Shown piece by piece: positions 7,669 through 18,332 of a stretch of DNA of 49,867 bases. The notes under the pieces were generated by a model. The model saw only the letters and a list, made by a program, of their open reading frames with translations, had not been told where the DNA came from and ran no database searches. The translations under genes were made by a program, and so were the position numbers. The stretch lies in NCBI GenBank assembly GCA_027624235.1, contig JAQBYB010000016.1, forward strand, positions 1 through 49,867, given 5' to 3'. This DNA is from Pseudomonadota bacterium (GTDB lineage Bacteria > Pseudomonadota > Alphaproteobacteria > Rhodospirillales > Casp-alpha2). The first letter of the stretch is position 1. Each line of letters starts with the position of its first letter.

Positions 7669-8115
7669 ATGATGCGTCCCTCCCTTCGCCTCTTGTTTCG
7701 TCCCGGTCAGGCCCCAATAAAGTTCTGGGGCCTTCCTCGCCTCTTGTTTCGTCCCGGTCAGGCCCCAATAAAGTTCTGGGGCCTTCCTCGCCTCTTGTTT
7801 ACCGGGCTTTGCTTGGCTCTGGCCTTTACCCTTTTGTCGCCGAAAGACAGCCTTGAATTCGGTCCGCCGTCCGCCGCCGCCGACGTCATGCAGTGCATGG
7901 AAAGTTGTATCAAACACGAAGGCGGCAATTCCGCCGCCAACAAGACTACCTGCAAGTCACGCTGCGCCAACATTCCGTCCGTGACCGGCGGCAGTGCAAA
8001 CAGCAAAAAAGATTCCGGCAGTTGCATGTCATCCTTCAAGGACTGCAAGTCCAACTGCGGCGAAAAGGAAGCGTGTGAGCGCGTCTGTAAAAAAGCCTTG
8101 ATGCGCTGCCAATAG
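7669..8115 (+). CDS. Small secreted Cys-rich protein with a tandem insertion in its signal peptide
   Basis: 148 aa, family not recognised. AGGAG precedes ATG 7669. The C-terminal ~75 residues contain ten cysteines in CxxxC-type pairs (CMESC, CKSRC, CKSNC, CERVC and others), suggesting a disulfide-bonded periplasmic protein. The N-terminus is odd: MMRPSLRLLF is followed by two identical 17-residue units (RPGQAPIKFWGLPRLLF) and only then by the hydrophobic core TGLCLALAFTLL and the SAAA cleavage-like site. Without the two units the first 35 residues would be an ordinary signal peptide. A hairpin CCCGGA/TCCGGG (7622-7640) lies in the leader. Whether the expanded signal still works is unknown. 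Confidence 0.7.
   Translation: MMRPSLRLLFRPGQAPIKFWGLPRLLFRPGQAPIKFWGLPRLLFTGLCLALAFTLLSPKDSLEFGPPSAAADVMQCMESCIKHEGGNSAANKTTCKSRCANIPSVTGGSANSKKDSGSCMSSFKDCKSNCGEKEACERVCKKALMRCQ
7687..7800 (+). repeat. Two perfect 51-bp tandem units with an internal palindrome, inside a signal-peptide coding region
   Basis: Units at 7687-7737 and 7738-7788 are identical; a 12-base partial third copy (CGCCTCTTGTTT) follows at 7789-7800. Seen another way, a 39-bp segment occurs twice, each time bounded by the same 12-mer. The 39-bp segment holds a perfect hairpin, GGCCCCA-9 nt-TGGGGCC. Both 51 and 39 are multiples of three, so the reading frame is kept. Confidence 0.95.
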
Positions 8116-8220
8116 CCGCCCCCCCTATCCTTGGCTTGTGATTCCCGTTACCCTTGATTGGGTTATACCCTTTATTTCTGTTCTAGCATTATGATCTAAA
8201 GGATACCGAGGAGCACAAGC

Positions 8221-8754
8221 GTGACGAAACTAACCATTCAGGAAATAAAAGTCCTGATCATCGATGACGACCGGCACATGCGTATGTTGATGCGCAACGT
8301 GGTGTTTGGGCTGGGCGTCAGGGATGTCGAAGAGGCCAGGGATGGCGAGACGGGGCTGGTGAGCATGGCGGAATTCTCGCCCGATCTGGTGCTTTGCGAT
8401 TTGAAGATGGAGCCTATGGGCGGTATGGAATTCGTTCATCAGGTTCGAAACGACCCGGGAAACCCCCACCGCCTGGTGCCCATTATCATGGTAACGGCCT
8501 ATGCCAACCTGGAAACGATTTCCGGCGCCCGCGACACCGGCGTCAACGAATTCATGGCCAAGCCTATTTCGGCGTCAGCGTTGGAAAAACGCATCCGCTA
8601 CGTATTGGAAGACCCGCGCGCCTTTGTCGAGGCCGAGCAATTTGCAGGCCCCGACCGCCGCCGCGGCAAGAAGGCAAGTACTGGCGGAAAGGAACGCCGC
8701 GAAAGGCCGGCCAAGATACTCACCCCATCAGCGCCCCCCGCCGCCGAGGATTAG
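8221..8754 (+). CDS. Single-domain response regulator with basic C-terminal tail
   Basis: 177 aa, GTG start behind GAGGAG. The receiver domain spans about 8-130: acidic cluster Asp15-17, phospho-acceptor Asp60 in LVLCDLKM, Thr92 in IIMVTAYAN and Lys114 in FMAKPIS. No DNA-binding or enzymatic output domain follows, only a ~45-residue tail with GPDRRRGKK and a Pro/Ala end; the GPDRRR motif recurs at the tails of alphaproteobacterial stand-alone receivers. No histidine kinase is nearby, so its partner is encoded elsewhere. Its stop codon directly abuts the stop of the convergent dehydrogenase gene. Confidence 0.9.
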   Translation: MTKLTIQEIKVLIIDDDRHMRMLMRNVVFGLGVRDVEEARDGETGLVSMAEFSPDLVLCDLKMEPMGGMEFVHQVRNDPGNPHRLVPIIMVTAYANLETISGARDTGVNEFMAKPISASALEKRIRYVLEDPRAFVEAEQFAGPDRRRGKKASTGGKERRERPAKILTPSAPPAAED

Positions 8755-9636
8755 CTAGGATCTCGGCAACAACCGGGCGGCCTCGCTGATGGTCTCATCC
8801 AGCGTCCTCGACGTGTCGAGGGTGGCACGGGTCTCCGACGCGAACGGGGTCTGGGCCAATATCCTGAAAATCGCCGCCGCCCCTTCGTGAAACCCCGGCG
8901 TCACCCCGACTGCGGCAAAAGTCTTGGCAATTTCTTCCATCTCGCCGATCCAGCGTCCGGAATCGGCGGGGACTGTGGGTATGCGGGCAACCATCCGGGC
9001 ATAGGCGGGGCCTTGGCTGTACTCAAACTCTTGGCGTAACTCCGCCGACAAGCCTTGCGCCTCGGCGGCCAGCAGGACGGCCGTGTATAGGCTCCAGGTG
9101 CCCTTGGTCAGCCCGGCGTAGCACATCTTCAAGCCAGACGCCGGGCCCGGTTCCGTACCGATGGCCCTGACCTGAAACCCCTGCCCATCCAGCGCTTCCA
9201 TCGGTGCCGTATCGGCGCCGGAAACATAAAACCGGGGACCGGGGCCGCCGTCGGGCGCGCGACCGATGATCCCGGCGTCGATGTAAGGGGCGCCCACGGC
9301 CTCGATGATGGCGGCAATATCCCTGGTCAACATCGGTGAAATGGCGTTGCAATCCACATAGACCGGTTTGGCCCCGGTCCTGTCCATGGCCAGGGCAACG
9401 TCGGTGGCCTGGCCATGGGCCGCTGCCGGCGGCAGGATGGACAGTACCAGGGCGGCCTCACCGACGACGGCATCCAGGGTGCCGACATCGCGAAAGCCGG
9501 CGCGCTCGGCCAGACCCTTGGTGTGGTCGCTGCGCCCATCAAGGCAGGTAATGACGTCGTGGCCATGCCGGGCCAGAACCGCACCCGTGGCGTGGCCCAT
9601 ATCGCCGGGCATAAGAATGGCAATGGTGTCGGTCAT
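8755..9636 (-). CDS. NAD(P)-dependent dehydrogenase, 6-phosphogluconate dehydrogenase-like with DUF1932 domain
   Basis: 293 aa. The N-terminal Rossmann domain (1-160) has IAILMPGDMGHATGAVLARHG, a modified beta-hydroxyacid dehydrogenase signature (MPGDMG in place of GLGxMG), plus LVLSILPPAAA and VYVDCNAISP. The C-terminal helical domain, with GLKMCYAGLTKGTWSLYTAV, corresponds to DUF1932, found fused to this fold. The conserved Lys in GLKMCYAGLTKG is a likely catalytic residue. The substrate is unknown; relatives oxidise 3-hydroxy acids. It is monocistronic, convergent with the upstream receiver and divergent from the DivK-like gene. Confidence 0.82.
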   Translation of the reverse strand: MTDTIAILMPGDMGHATGAVLARHGHDVITCLDGRSDHTKGLAERAGFRDVGTLDAVVGEAALVLSILPPAAAHGQATDVALAMDRTGAKPVYVDCNAISPMLTRDIAAIIEAVGAPYIDAGIIGRAPDGGPGPRFYVSGADTAPMEALDGQGFQVRAIGTEPGPASGLKMCYAGLTKGTWSLYTAVLLAAEAQGLSAELRQEFEYSQGPAYARMVARIPTVPADSGRWIGEMEEIAKTFAAVGVTPGFHEGAAAIFRILAQTPFASETRATLDTSRTLDETISEAARLLPRS

Positions 9637-9649
9637 GAAGATGATTCCT

Positions 9650-9707
9650 GTTCAGTTGTTCACACGGATTTACATCCTGTTCACAACCACTTTATACGCC
9701 CTTCACA
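9650..9707. promoter_or_regulatory. Spaced TTCACA direct repeats in the divergent promoter region
   Basis: GTTCACA occurs at 9658-9664 and 9679-9685 and CTTCACA at 9701-9707, 21 and 22 bases apart (two helical turns), with a half copy GTTCAG at 9650-9655. They lie between the divergent dehydrogenase and DivK-like genes, on one face of the helix. No known regulator is assigned. Confidence 0.35.
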
Positions 9708-9761
9708 TAGACCGCCTAGAAGTAGTGTTGCTGACATCAACGCTCTTTTGGGGTAAATGCC

Positions 9762-10151
9762 ATGGACAATAAAACGGTTTTGATCATCGAAGACGATGTT
9801 CTGCACATGAAACTGTTTAGCGATGTTCTGGAAAACCTGGGCTACACAACGCTCAGAGCGTACGACGGGGAGGTCGCGATGGACCTTGTCCGCGAAAACC
9901 ACCCGGACCTGATTATTTTGGACATCCGGTTTCCGTTTACCTCGGGGTTCGAGATCATCAAGCGGCTGAAGAACGAAGACGGCTTGAAGAATGTTCCGAT
10001 CATCGCCGTGACCGCAATGGCCAACGATATGGCAAAGGACGATTACCTGCGTCATGGGTTCGACGACTTCCTGGCCAAGCCCATCGCCATTCCTAACTTC
10101 ATCAAGACCGTCGCCGACTTCTGCGTCCCGGCCCCCTGCCTCGTTCATTAG
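9762..10151 (+). CDS. DivK-like single-domain response regulator
   Basis: 129 aa, a bare receiver domain. Acidic pair at Glu10-Asp11-Asp12, phospho-acceptor Asp54 in LIILDIRFP, Thr84 in IIAVTAMAN and Lys106 in FLAKPIA. VLIIEDDVLHMKLFSDVLE and GYTTLRAYDGE resemble Caulobacter DivK (cell-cycle phosphorelay) closely, but such receivers are numerous and the nearby locus has no PleD, so orthology is not established. GGGG precedes the ATG. It has no output domain, so it must act by protein contact. Confidence 0.85.
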   Translation: MDNKTVLIIEDDVLHMKLFSDVLENLGYTTLRAYDGEVAMDLVRENHPDLIILDIRFPFTSGFEIIKRLKNEDGLKNVPIIAVTAMANDMAKDDYLRHGFDDFLAKPIAIPNFIKTVADFCVPAPCLVH

Positions 10152-10242
10152 ACTTTTTCCCGGACGGACTTACTCGGTAACGCCCGGCCAATCTACTGAT
10201 TCGTATTGTTGTCCCTTGGCTAGGGATTGCTTAGATTAAGCC

Positions 10243-12072
<1,830 letters not shown>

Positions 12073-12073
12073 A

Positions 12074-12490
12074 ATGCCGTTAACGGAATTTCATCATTGC
12101 TCCATCCGCACCGCCAAGCTGAAAGAAACCAGGGATTTTTTTGTCGATATCCTGGGCATGGACGACGGCGACCGGCCGCCGTTCGATTTTCCCGGCCATT
12201 GGCTGTATGTCGGCGAAAACCCGGTGGTTCACCTGATCGGCATCGACCCCGACGATCCCGAGGGTCTGGTCGATTATCTCGGAGACCAGGATGTGGGGTC
12301 TCTTGGCGGCAGCGGCGCCGTCGATCACATCGCCTTCAATTCCACAGACCCGGCGGCGCTCATTGCCCTGTTGAAGGAAAACAACGTACCCTTCCGGCAG
12401 CGCAAAGTCCCCGACATGGACCTGTTTCAGATTTTCCTGGAAGACCCCAACGGGGTGACGCTGGAAATCAATTATTTCGGCGAGGGGTGA
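12074..12490 (+). CDS. VOC family (glyoxalase/dioxygenase fold) protein
   Basis: 138 aa starting at ATG 12074, one base after the recQ stop. The single VOC module pair shows metal-ligand positions: His near residue 8 in FHHCSIRT, His in AVDHIAFNS, and Glu in VTLEINYF at the end; RDFFVDILGM and IFLEDPNGV are typical. Length and ligands fit a small metal-dependent lyase or dioxygenase-like enzyme, but the substrate cannot be assigned. Translation is probably coupled to recQ, although no functional link is evident. Confidence 0.82.
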   Translation: MPLTEFHHCSIRTAKLKETRDFFVDILGMDDGDRPPFDFPGHWLYVGENPVVHLIGIDPDDPEGLVDYLGDQDVGSLGGSGAVDHIAFNSTDPAALIALLKENNVPFRQRKVPDMDLFQIFLEDPNGVTLEINYFGEG

Positions 12491-12500
12491 GCCAGGGGAC

Positions 12501-12516
12501 GGTTGAGGCCTCAACC
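12501..12516. terminator. Palindrome between convergent VOC gene and gatB
   Basis: GGTTGAGGCCTCAACC is a perfect 16-bp palindrome spanning the gatB stop codon (12511-12513 on the minus strand) and 10 bases past the VOC stop. It could fold on either transcript and act as a bidirectional terminator, but no T-run follows on either strand. Confidence 0.35.
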
Positions 12517-13968
12517 CTTCAGCTTCGCCCGCAGTAACTCATTGACCAGCTTCGGATTGGCCTTGCCGCCGGTGGCTTTCATGATCTGGCCGACGAACCA
12601 GCCGATGGCTTTTTCGTTGCCGCCCTGGAAGTCGGCGACCTGGTCCGGGTTGGCGGCAATCACCCGGTCGACGGCGGCTTCGATTTCGCCGCTGTCGGTG
12701 ATCTGTTCCAGGCCCTGCTCGGTGACGATATCCTTGGCCGCCTTACCGGTTTCAAACATGGCTTCGAACACGTCCTTGGCGATGCGCCCGGATATGGTGC
12801 CGTCGGCGATCAGCCCCAACAGCTCGTTCATGGCATCCGCCGACACCGGGCTTTCGGCGATCGACTTTCCTGCTTTATTCAAGGCCCCGAACAGGTTGCC
12901 GGTGACCCAGTTGGCGGCGATTTTGGCGTCGTTGCCGTCCGCCGCACGCTCGAAATACACGGCGGTTTCGCGTTCCGCCACCAACACCCCGGCGTCATAG
13001 GCGGACAGGCCGAAATCATCGATGAAGCGTTGTTTCTTGTCGTCCGGCAGTTCGGGCAGCGCCCCGCGGATAGCCTCGACCTCGTCTTGCGTCAGCACCA
13101 GCGGCAACAGGTCCGGGTCGGGGAAATAGCGGTAATCGTGGGCGAATTCCTTCGACCGCATGGGCCGGGTTTCGTCCTTCTGGGAATCATACAGCAGCGT
13201 TTGCTGGATAATCTCTTCGCCGTCATCGTAGGCCTGGACCTGGCGTTCGGCCTCATGCTTGATGGCCTGCATGACGAAGCGCACGGAATTGAGGTTCTTG
13301 ATCTCGGTGCGGGTGCGTAATTCGGTCTCGCCGATGGGACGCACCGAGACATTGACGTCGACGCGCATGGAGCCCTCATCCATGTTGCCGTCACAGGTGC
13401 CCAGGTAGCGCATGATGGAGCGCACCTTGCGCAGGTAGAGGCCGGCTTCTTCGGGGCTGCGCAGATCGGGTTTGGAAACGATCTCCATCAGGGCGACGCC
13501 GGAACGGTTGAGATCGACGAAGGTGCGCTTCGGGTCCTGGTCGTGCATGGATTTTCCGGCATCCTGTTCCATGTGCAGGCGCTCAATACCGATTTCGCGG
13601 ACATTTCCATCGGCCATGTCGAGGACCACCTTGCCCTCGCCGACCACCGGCTCGGCGAATTGGGAAATCTGGTAGCCCTGGGGCAGGTCGGCATAGAAAT
13701 AGTTTTTACGCTCAAACACCGAATGCAGGTTGATCTTGGCCTTGAGGCCAAGCCCGGTTTTCACCGCCTGGCGAACACATTCCTCATTGATCACCGGCAG
13801 CATCCCCGGCATCGCCGCATCGACCAGCGACACCTGCGTGTTCGGCCCGGCGCCGAACGCCGTTGCCGCGCCGGAAAACAATTTCGATTGGGAAATAATC
13901 TGGGCGTGAATCTCAAGCCCGATGACAACCTCCCAATCGCCGGTTTTGCCCTTGATGGTGTAGCTCAT
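12511..13968 (-). CDS. gatB: Asp/Glu-tRNA amidotransferase subunit B
   Basis: 485 aa. The N-terminal cradle domain begins [13 protein letters not shown] and contains [17 protein letters not shown] and [14 protein letters not shown], classic GatB signatures. The C-terminal YqeY-like tail domain binds tRNA ([20 protein letters not shown], ending LLRAKLKG). In GatCAB it phosphorylates the side chain of mischarged Glu-tRNA-Gln or Asp-tRNA-Asn before amidation. Third gene of the minus-strand gatCAB operon; its start overlaps the end of gatA by 4 bases (ATGA). Confidence 0.97.
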   Translation of the reverse strand: MSYTIKGKTGDWEVVIGLEIHAQIISQSKLFSGAATAFGAGPNTQVSLVDAAMPGMLPVINEECVRQAVKTGLGLKAKINLHSVFERKNYFYADLPQGYQISQFAEPVVGEGKVVLDMADGNVREIGIERLHMEQDAGKSMHDQDPKRTFVDLNRSGVALMEIVSKPDLRSPEEAGLYLRKVRSIMRYLGTCDGNMDEGSMRVDVNVSVRPIGETELRTRTEIKNLNSVRFVMQAIKHEAERQVQAYDDGEEIIQQTLLYDSQKDETRPMRSKEFAHDYRYFPDPDLLPLVLTQDEVEAIRGALPELPDDKKQRFIDDFGLSAYDAGVLVAERETAVYFERAADGNDAKIAANWVTGNLFGALNKAGKSIAESPVSADAMNELLGLIADGTISGRIAKDVFEAMFETGKAAKDIVTEQGLEQITDSGEIEAAVDRVIAANPDQVADFQGGNEKAIGWFVGQIMKATGGKANPKLVNELLRAKLKG

Positions 13969-15449
13969 CCGGCACCCCCCGGCTTGGCGTCGAACCCGGC
14001 GGCGGCTTCCAGCGCAGCGGCGGCGCGCAGCAGCGTTTCCTCGTCAAACGGCTTGGCGATCAATTGCAGGCCCAGCGGCAGGCCGCCGGAGTCCAGCCCG
14101 GCCGGAATTGAGATTGCCGGCAGACCCGCCATCGACGCCGGAACGGTGAAGACATCGTTCAGGTACATGGCCACCGGATCGTCCATTTTCTCACCGATGG
14201 CAAAGGCGGCGCTGGGCGCCGTCGGCGTCAACAGCACGTCCACCTGCTCGAAGGCCTTGCGGAAATCTTCGGCGATCAGGGTGCGCACCCGCTGCGCCTT
14301 GATGTAATAGGCGTCGTAATAGCCCGCCGACAGCACGTAGGTGCCGATCAGCACGCGGCGGCGGACCTCATCGCCGAAGCCTTCGCCGCGGGTCGCTTCA
14401 TACATCTCATCCAGGCTGTCGCCGGCAACCCGAAGCCCATAGCGGACCCCGTCATAACGGGCCAGATTTGACGACGCCTCGGCCGGGGCGACGATGTAAT
14501 AGGCCGGCAGCGCGTATTTGGTATGCGGCAGCGAGACCGGGGCACATTCCGCGCCTTGGTCTTTCAACCAGTCCATGCCCTGGGTCCACAACGCCTGGAT
14601 TTCCGACGGCATGCCATCCAGTGTGTATTCCTTGGGGATACCGACCTTCAAGCCCTTGACCCCGGCATTGAGCCCGGCGGCGAAGTCAGGAACGGCGATC
14701 GGCGCGGAGGTCGAATCCTTGGCATCATGGCCGGCCATAACGGTGAGCATATGGGCGGCGTCTTCGACGGTGCGGGTCAGCGGCCCGGCCTGATCGAGGC
14801 TGGAGGCGAAGGCGACGATGCCCCAGCGCGAACAGCGGCCATAGGTGGGCTTCAACCCGACGATGCCGGTAAATGACGCCGGTTGGCGGATCGAGCCGCC
14901 GGTATCGGTGCCGGTGGCGCCGAGCGCGATGCGGGCGGCGACGGCGGCGGCCGATCCACCGGAGGAGCCGCCCGGCACCAGGTCCTTACCATCCTTGCCG
15001 TCCCCCTGGCCCTTCCACGGGTTTTTTACCGGCCCGTAATACGACGTGATATTGGCCGACCCCATGGCGAATTCATCGAGGTTGGTCTTGCCCAGCATGA
15101 CCGCGCCTGCATCGCGCAGTTTGGTGGTGACGGTGGATTCATAAGTCGGCCTAAAGCCATCGAGGATGTGCGAGCCCGCCGTCGTCAGGACGCCTTCGGT
15201 ACAAAACAGATCTTTCACGGCAATGGGAATGCCATCCATCGTCCCCTGGGCGTTACCGGCGGCGCGTCTGGCATCGGATTCCTTTGCCCGTTCAAGCGCG
15301 ATTTCGGGGGTCTCGGTGATGAAGGCGTTAAGATCGGCGGCCTGTTCCATCGCCTCGACATGGGCGATGGTTAATTCCTCCGAAGTAAAATAGCCCTTGG
15401 CCATGCCGGCGGCGGCGGCGGTGATGGTCAGGTCGGTAAGCGTGCTCAT
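13965..15449 (-). CDS. gatA: Asp/Glu-tRNA amidotransferase subunit A (amidase)
   Basis: 494 aa, amidase-signature family. The Ser-cisSer-Lys triad is visible as Lys79 (IAVKDLF), Ser162 ([10 protein letters not shown]) and Ser186 (DTGGSIRQP). It liberates ammonia from glutamine and passes it to the GatB active site. Overlaps gatC by 4 bases upstream and gatB by 4 bases downstream, implying coupled, near-stoichiometric synthesis. Confidence 0.97.
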   Translation of the reverse strand: MSTLTDLTITAAAAGMAKGYFTSEELTIAHVEAMEQAADLNAFITETPEIALERAKESDARRAAGNAQGTMDGIPIAVKDLFCTEGVLTTAGSHILDGFRPTYESTVTTKLRDAGAVMLGKTNLDEFAMGSANITSYYGPVKNPWKGQGDGKDGKDLVPGGSSGGSAAAVAARIALGATGTDTGGSIRQPASFTGIVGLKPTYGRCSRWGIVAFASSLDQAGPLTRTVEDAAHMLTVMAGHDAKDSTSAPIAVPDFAAGLNAGVKGLKVGIPKEYTLDGMPSEIQALWTQGMDWLKDQGAECAPVSLPHTKYALPAYYIVAPAEASSNLARYDGVRYGLRVAGDSLDEMYEATRGEGFGDEVRRRVLIGTYVLSAGYYDAYYIKAQRVRTLIAEDFRKAFEQVDVLLTPTAPSAAFAIGEKMDDPVAMYLNDVFTVPASMAGLPAISIPAGLDSGGLPLGLQLIAKPFDEETLLRAAAALEAAAGFDAKPGGAG

Positions 15450-15745
15450 TCAATCACCTTGGGCACGGTGTAAAAACCGCCATCGGATTTTTTTTCCGGC
15501 TCGGTGGCGTTGGCGAGAACGTCATCGGCGCAATCGCCGTCGGAAACCGTATCGGCGCGCCGGGGCCAGGTCATGTCGGCGACCGAGGTCATCGGCTGAA
15601 CGCCGTCGGTGTCGACCTCGCTCAGTTGCTCGACCCAGCCGATGATGTTCGACAGCTCACCGGCCAGGGGTTCCAGGGCGTCGTCGGGCACCCGAATCCG
15701 GGCCAGGAAGGCGATTTTTTTTACGTCGTTTATATTTATTGGCAT
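15446..15745 (-). CDS. gatC: Asp/Glu-tRNA amidotransferase subunit C
   Basis: 99 aa, the usual GatC length. [20 protein letters not shown] and [22 protein letters not shown] are the helical belt that wraps GatA-GatB; the C-terminus ([13 protein letters not shown]) is the standard GatC ending. First gene of the operon, behind a good promoter at 15769-15797. Confidence 0.96.
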   Translation of the reverse strand: MPININDVKKIAFLARIRVPDDALEPLAGELSNIIGWVEQLSEVDTDGVQPMTSVADMTWPRRADTVSDGDCADDVLANATEPEKKSDGGFYTVPKVIE

Positions 15746-15768
15746 GTGCGGCTCCGACTGCGGGCGCG

Positions 15769-15797
15769 AAGGTAGCCCGGAGCCCGCCCGGTTTCAA
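15769..15797 (-). promoter_or_regulatory. Probable promoter of gatCAB
   Basis: Read on the minus strand: TTGAAA (15797-15792), a 17-base spacer, then TACCTT (15774-15769), about 24 bases upstream of the gatC start. A sigma-70-like match in the right place. Confidence 0.5.
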
Positions 15798-15821
15798 GGC
15801 GCGGCCGGGCGTCCGCATCGT

Positions 15822-16718
15822 CTATTTTTTGCCGGATGCGCCGGGCTTAGATGGTTTTTTTAATATCGACTTGGGCTCCGGATACCTAGGAATGTTTTTA
15901 ATGAGATCGGTCCAGGCGGCCTTGTTCCAGGTCTGGACCGCCATTTTGACGGCGGCGGTCAGGGCTTCTGCGACGGTGGCGGCCTTGGCCTCCTTGATCT
16001 TCGGTATCTGGCCGTACTTTTCGAGGCTGATGCCGTCAAAGGCGATGCGGTTCTTATCCATATTGAAAAGGATGGTGGTCGAGAAGACTTCCTCGTAGCC
16101 GCCGCCCAAATCAAGGACGTCGATGTTGATCTGAAAAATCCGCTTCGGTCCCATTTGATAGGGCGCCTCGGTGAGGAACATCGGCGTGCGGAATTTTATC
16201 TTGCGGGAACCCAACTGGCAGTCCCACATGACATCGTAATCGGCGATCTCGAAGACCTCGCCCTCGACCGCGCTTTTGCCCTCGAAGTTGATGGTGTAAC
16301 CGCATTCGGCGCCGCTGTTGACCCCGCCGGAGGCCTTACCGGTCAGGGGTTTTTGCAGGGTGCCGTCAATCAACGGCAACAGCACCTGGTCATAGATAAA
16401 GCCGACGTCCCCGCCATCGTCGCGCACCGCCACCCACGACCCGGCGGCCTGGCCGACCACCTGGATACGGCTGCCGGCTTTGTAACTGCCCACCTTATTG
16501 GATTTGGTCGCCGGCATGGCGCGGATGGAAACATCCTTGAGCACGATATAGGTGCCGGATATGGGGGTTATTTTCTGGCCCATAAACATCACCGACTTGG
16601 CTGCTTGTTTCTTCTCCGCCGCAAGAACGCCGCCGGAAAAAACCGCCAGCAAAACGGCGGCGCAAACCGCCATGGCGTAAACCACCCGAGAGCCGTTTCG
16701 GTTGCGTGCCGTCATCAT
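15822..16718 (-). CDS. Secreted SH3-domain protein of unknown function
   Basis: 298 aa from the ATG at 16718; the frame is open further upstream, but the earlier start would lie in the ruvX leader and lose the signal peptide's normal position. From 16718 it begins with a basic n-region and the core VVYAMAVCAAVLLAVF, with cleavage expected near VLAAEKK. Residues ~55-115 (GTYIVLKDVSIRAMPATKSN, YKAGSRIQVVGQAAGSWVAV, DVGFIYDQVL) form a bacterial SH3 module, often a peptidoglycan or surface binder. The C-terminal half has a beta-rich region and a Lys/Pro-rich end; no enzyme motif recognised. Divergent from ruvX. Confidence 0.75.
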   Translation of the reverse strand: MMTARNRNGSRVVYAMAVCAAVLLAVFSGGVLAAEKKQAAKSVMFMGQKITPISGTYIVLKDVSIRAMPATKSNKVGSYKAGSRIQVVGQAAGSWVAVRDDGGDVGFIYDQVLLPLIDGTLQKPLTGKASGGVNSGAECGYTINFEGKSAVEGEVFEIADYDVMWDCQLGSRKIKFRTPMFLTEAPYQMGPKRIFQINIDVLDLGGGYEEVFSTTILFNMDKNRIAFDGISLEKYGQIPKIKEAKAATVAEALTAAVKMAVQTWNKAAWTDLIKNIPRYPEPKSILKKPSKPGASGKK

Positions 16719-16866
16719 TGAGAGTGCCCCAATCCTTGGTAAAGCCCCCCGGAGCTTCAAATTAGGTATAATAGAAGCTTTCACTATGATACCCAACGCA
16801 GCGCGTTGCCTCCACAGTCTTTTCAGGGGGGGGCGTTTTCGGGGTGATCAACAAAGGACATTCGGG

Positions 16867-17343
16867 GTGGCGGTTACGGTAATCAACACGATCAAGGGCC
16901 TGTTGAAACCCGGCCAACGCCTGTTGGGGCTTGATATCGGCACCAAGACCATCGGCTTGGCGCTGTCCGACGTTTTGGCGATGCTGGCGACGCCTAAGGA
17001 AACCATCCGGCGAACAAAATTCACCGCCGATGCCGAACGGCTGGTCGAAATCATCAATACGGAGGGAATCGGCGGGCTGGTCCTGGGGCTGCCGGTGCAG
17101 ATGGACGGCAGCGAAGGGCCAAGTTGCCAGTCGGTGCGCCAGTTCGCCGAAAATCTGCTGGAGAAGATCGATATCCCGATCGCCTTTTGGGATGAACGGC
17201 TATCGACGGCGGCCGTCCAGCGCCTCCTCATCGACGAGGCCGACATGACCCGCAAGCGCCGCGCCGAGGTCGTCGACAAGATGGCCGCCGCCTACATCCT
17301 GCAAGGGGCGCTGGATTTCATTAATTCCAGGAACGCCGGATGA
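16867..17343 (+). CDS. ruvX: RuvX/YqgF Holliday-junction-resolvase-like nuclease
   Basis: 158 aa from GTG 16867, chosen because AAAGGA lies 8 bases before it; the frame is open upstream without a better site. RNase H-like fold: Asp23 in LGLDIGTKTIGLALSD, VLGLPVQMDGSEGP, FWDERLSTAAVQ and the C-terminal Asp in AEVVDKMAAAYILQ. Members process pre-16S rRNA 5' ends; essential in E. coli. Its stop overlaps the start of the AEC transporter (ATGA at 17340). Confidence 0.93.
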   Translation: MAVTVINTIKGLLKPGQRLLGLDIGTKTIGLALSDVLAMLATPKETIRRTKFTADAERLVEIINTEGIGGLVLGLPVQMDGSEGPSCQSVRQFAENLLEKIDIPIAFWDERLSTAAVQRLLIDEADMTRKRRAEVVDKMAAAYILQGALDFINSRNAG

Positions 17344-18290
17344 ACTCCGCACTTTCCGCCCTCGTTCCCGTTTTCGGGATGATCGTCATCGGCTACCTGT
17401 TGAAGGCGCGCGGCCTCCTGGCCGAGGCGTTCTGGGAACCGGCCGAACGCCTGACATTTTATTTCCTGTTTCCGGCGTTGCTGGTGACAACCATCGGCGG
17501 CACCGAAACCGCCGGGTTGCGGGCGATCCCCATGGCGGCGGCGATGATCACCGCAACGTTGTTGATGGCCGGGGCACTGATGGCAACGGCCACCCGGTTC
17601 GGAAAGTCCGGCATCGGCGGGCCTGGATTTTCCGCCCTGCTGCAAGGCGCGATCCGGCCCAACACCTATGTCGGGCTGGCCGCCGCCTACGGCCTGTTCG
17701 GCAACACCGGCCTGACACTGGCCGCGGCGGCCATCATCGCCGTCATTCCGCTGGTCAATTTCATCAGCATCATCGCGCTGCTGCGCTGGCCTGAGCCCCA
17801 GGCCAAGCCCGCCGGCACCGCCCCGAACCTTTCCGGTTGGGGCGCGGCGCTGGTGGCATCCTTGAAAAACCCGATCATCATCGCCTGCCTGTTGGGAATC
17901 ATCCTTAATTTTGTCGGCCTCGGCCTGCCGCCGGTGATCGGCCCGATGCTGGAGATCATCGGCCGTGCGGCATTGCCGATGGGACTGATGGCGGTCGGCG
18001 CGGGCCTGGATTTCGAGGCCATCAATAAAAGGCGCGGTAACGTCGCCCTGGCCACGGCCCTCAAGCTGGTCGCCATGCCGGTGCTGACCTATGCGGCGTG
18101 CCTGGTTTTCGACGTCACTGGCGTCACCCGGTCGGTGGCGGTGATGTTTGGCGCCCTACCGGTGGCGGCGGGGTCTTATATAATGACCCGGCAAATGGGC
18201 GGCGACGGCACCCTGATGGCCGGCATCGTCACCGCAACCATCCTTGGCGCCGCCGTCACCCTGCCGCTGGTGATTATGTTGACGGGGTGA
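17340..18290 (+). CDS. AEC (auxin efflux carrier) family transporter
   Basis: 316 aa, about ten hydrophobic helices with little between them: LVPVFGMIVIGYLLKARGLL at the N-terminus, FYFLFPALLVTTI in helix 2, GAIRPNTYVGLAAAYGLFG before helix 4, and a mirror-image second half (GRAALPMGLMAVGAGLDFE; FGALPVAAGSYIMTRQMGGD). Family members export carboxylates such as malate or malonate; the substrate is not evident. Start codon overlaps the ruvX stop. The transcript runs toward the IS110 remnant. Confidence 0.88.
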   Translation: MNSALSALVPVFGMIVIGYLLKARGLLAEAFWEPAERLTFYFLFPALLVTTIGGTETAGLRAIPMAAAMITATLLMAGALMATATRFGKSGIGGPGFSALLQGAIRPNTYVGLAAAYGLFGNTGLTLAAAAIIAVIPLVNFISIIALLRWPEPQAKPAGTAPNLSGWGAALVASLKNPIIIACLLGIILNFVGLGLPPVIGPMLEIIGRAALPMGLMAVGAGLDFEAINKRRGNVALATALKLVAMPVLTYAACLVFDVTGVTRSVAVMFGALPVAAGSYIMTRQMGGDGTLMAGIVTATILGAAVTLPLVIMLTG

Positions 18291-18332
18291 GGTAAAGAGT
18301 TTGCTTATGGCCGAGGCTGTTGAAAAACTATT

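Noticed and set aside
7522..7917. Minus-strand frame containing the translated 51-bp repeats
   Set aside because: Opposite the better-supported Cys-rich secreted protein; the repeats merely keep all frames open.
13543..14307. Long plus-strand frames over gatB and gatA
   Set aside because: Shadow frames of strongly conserved minus-strand genes.
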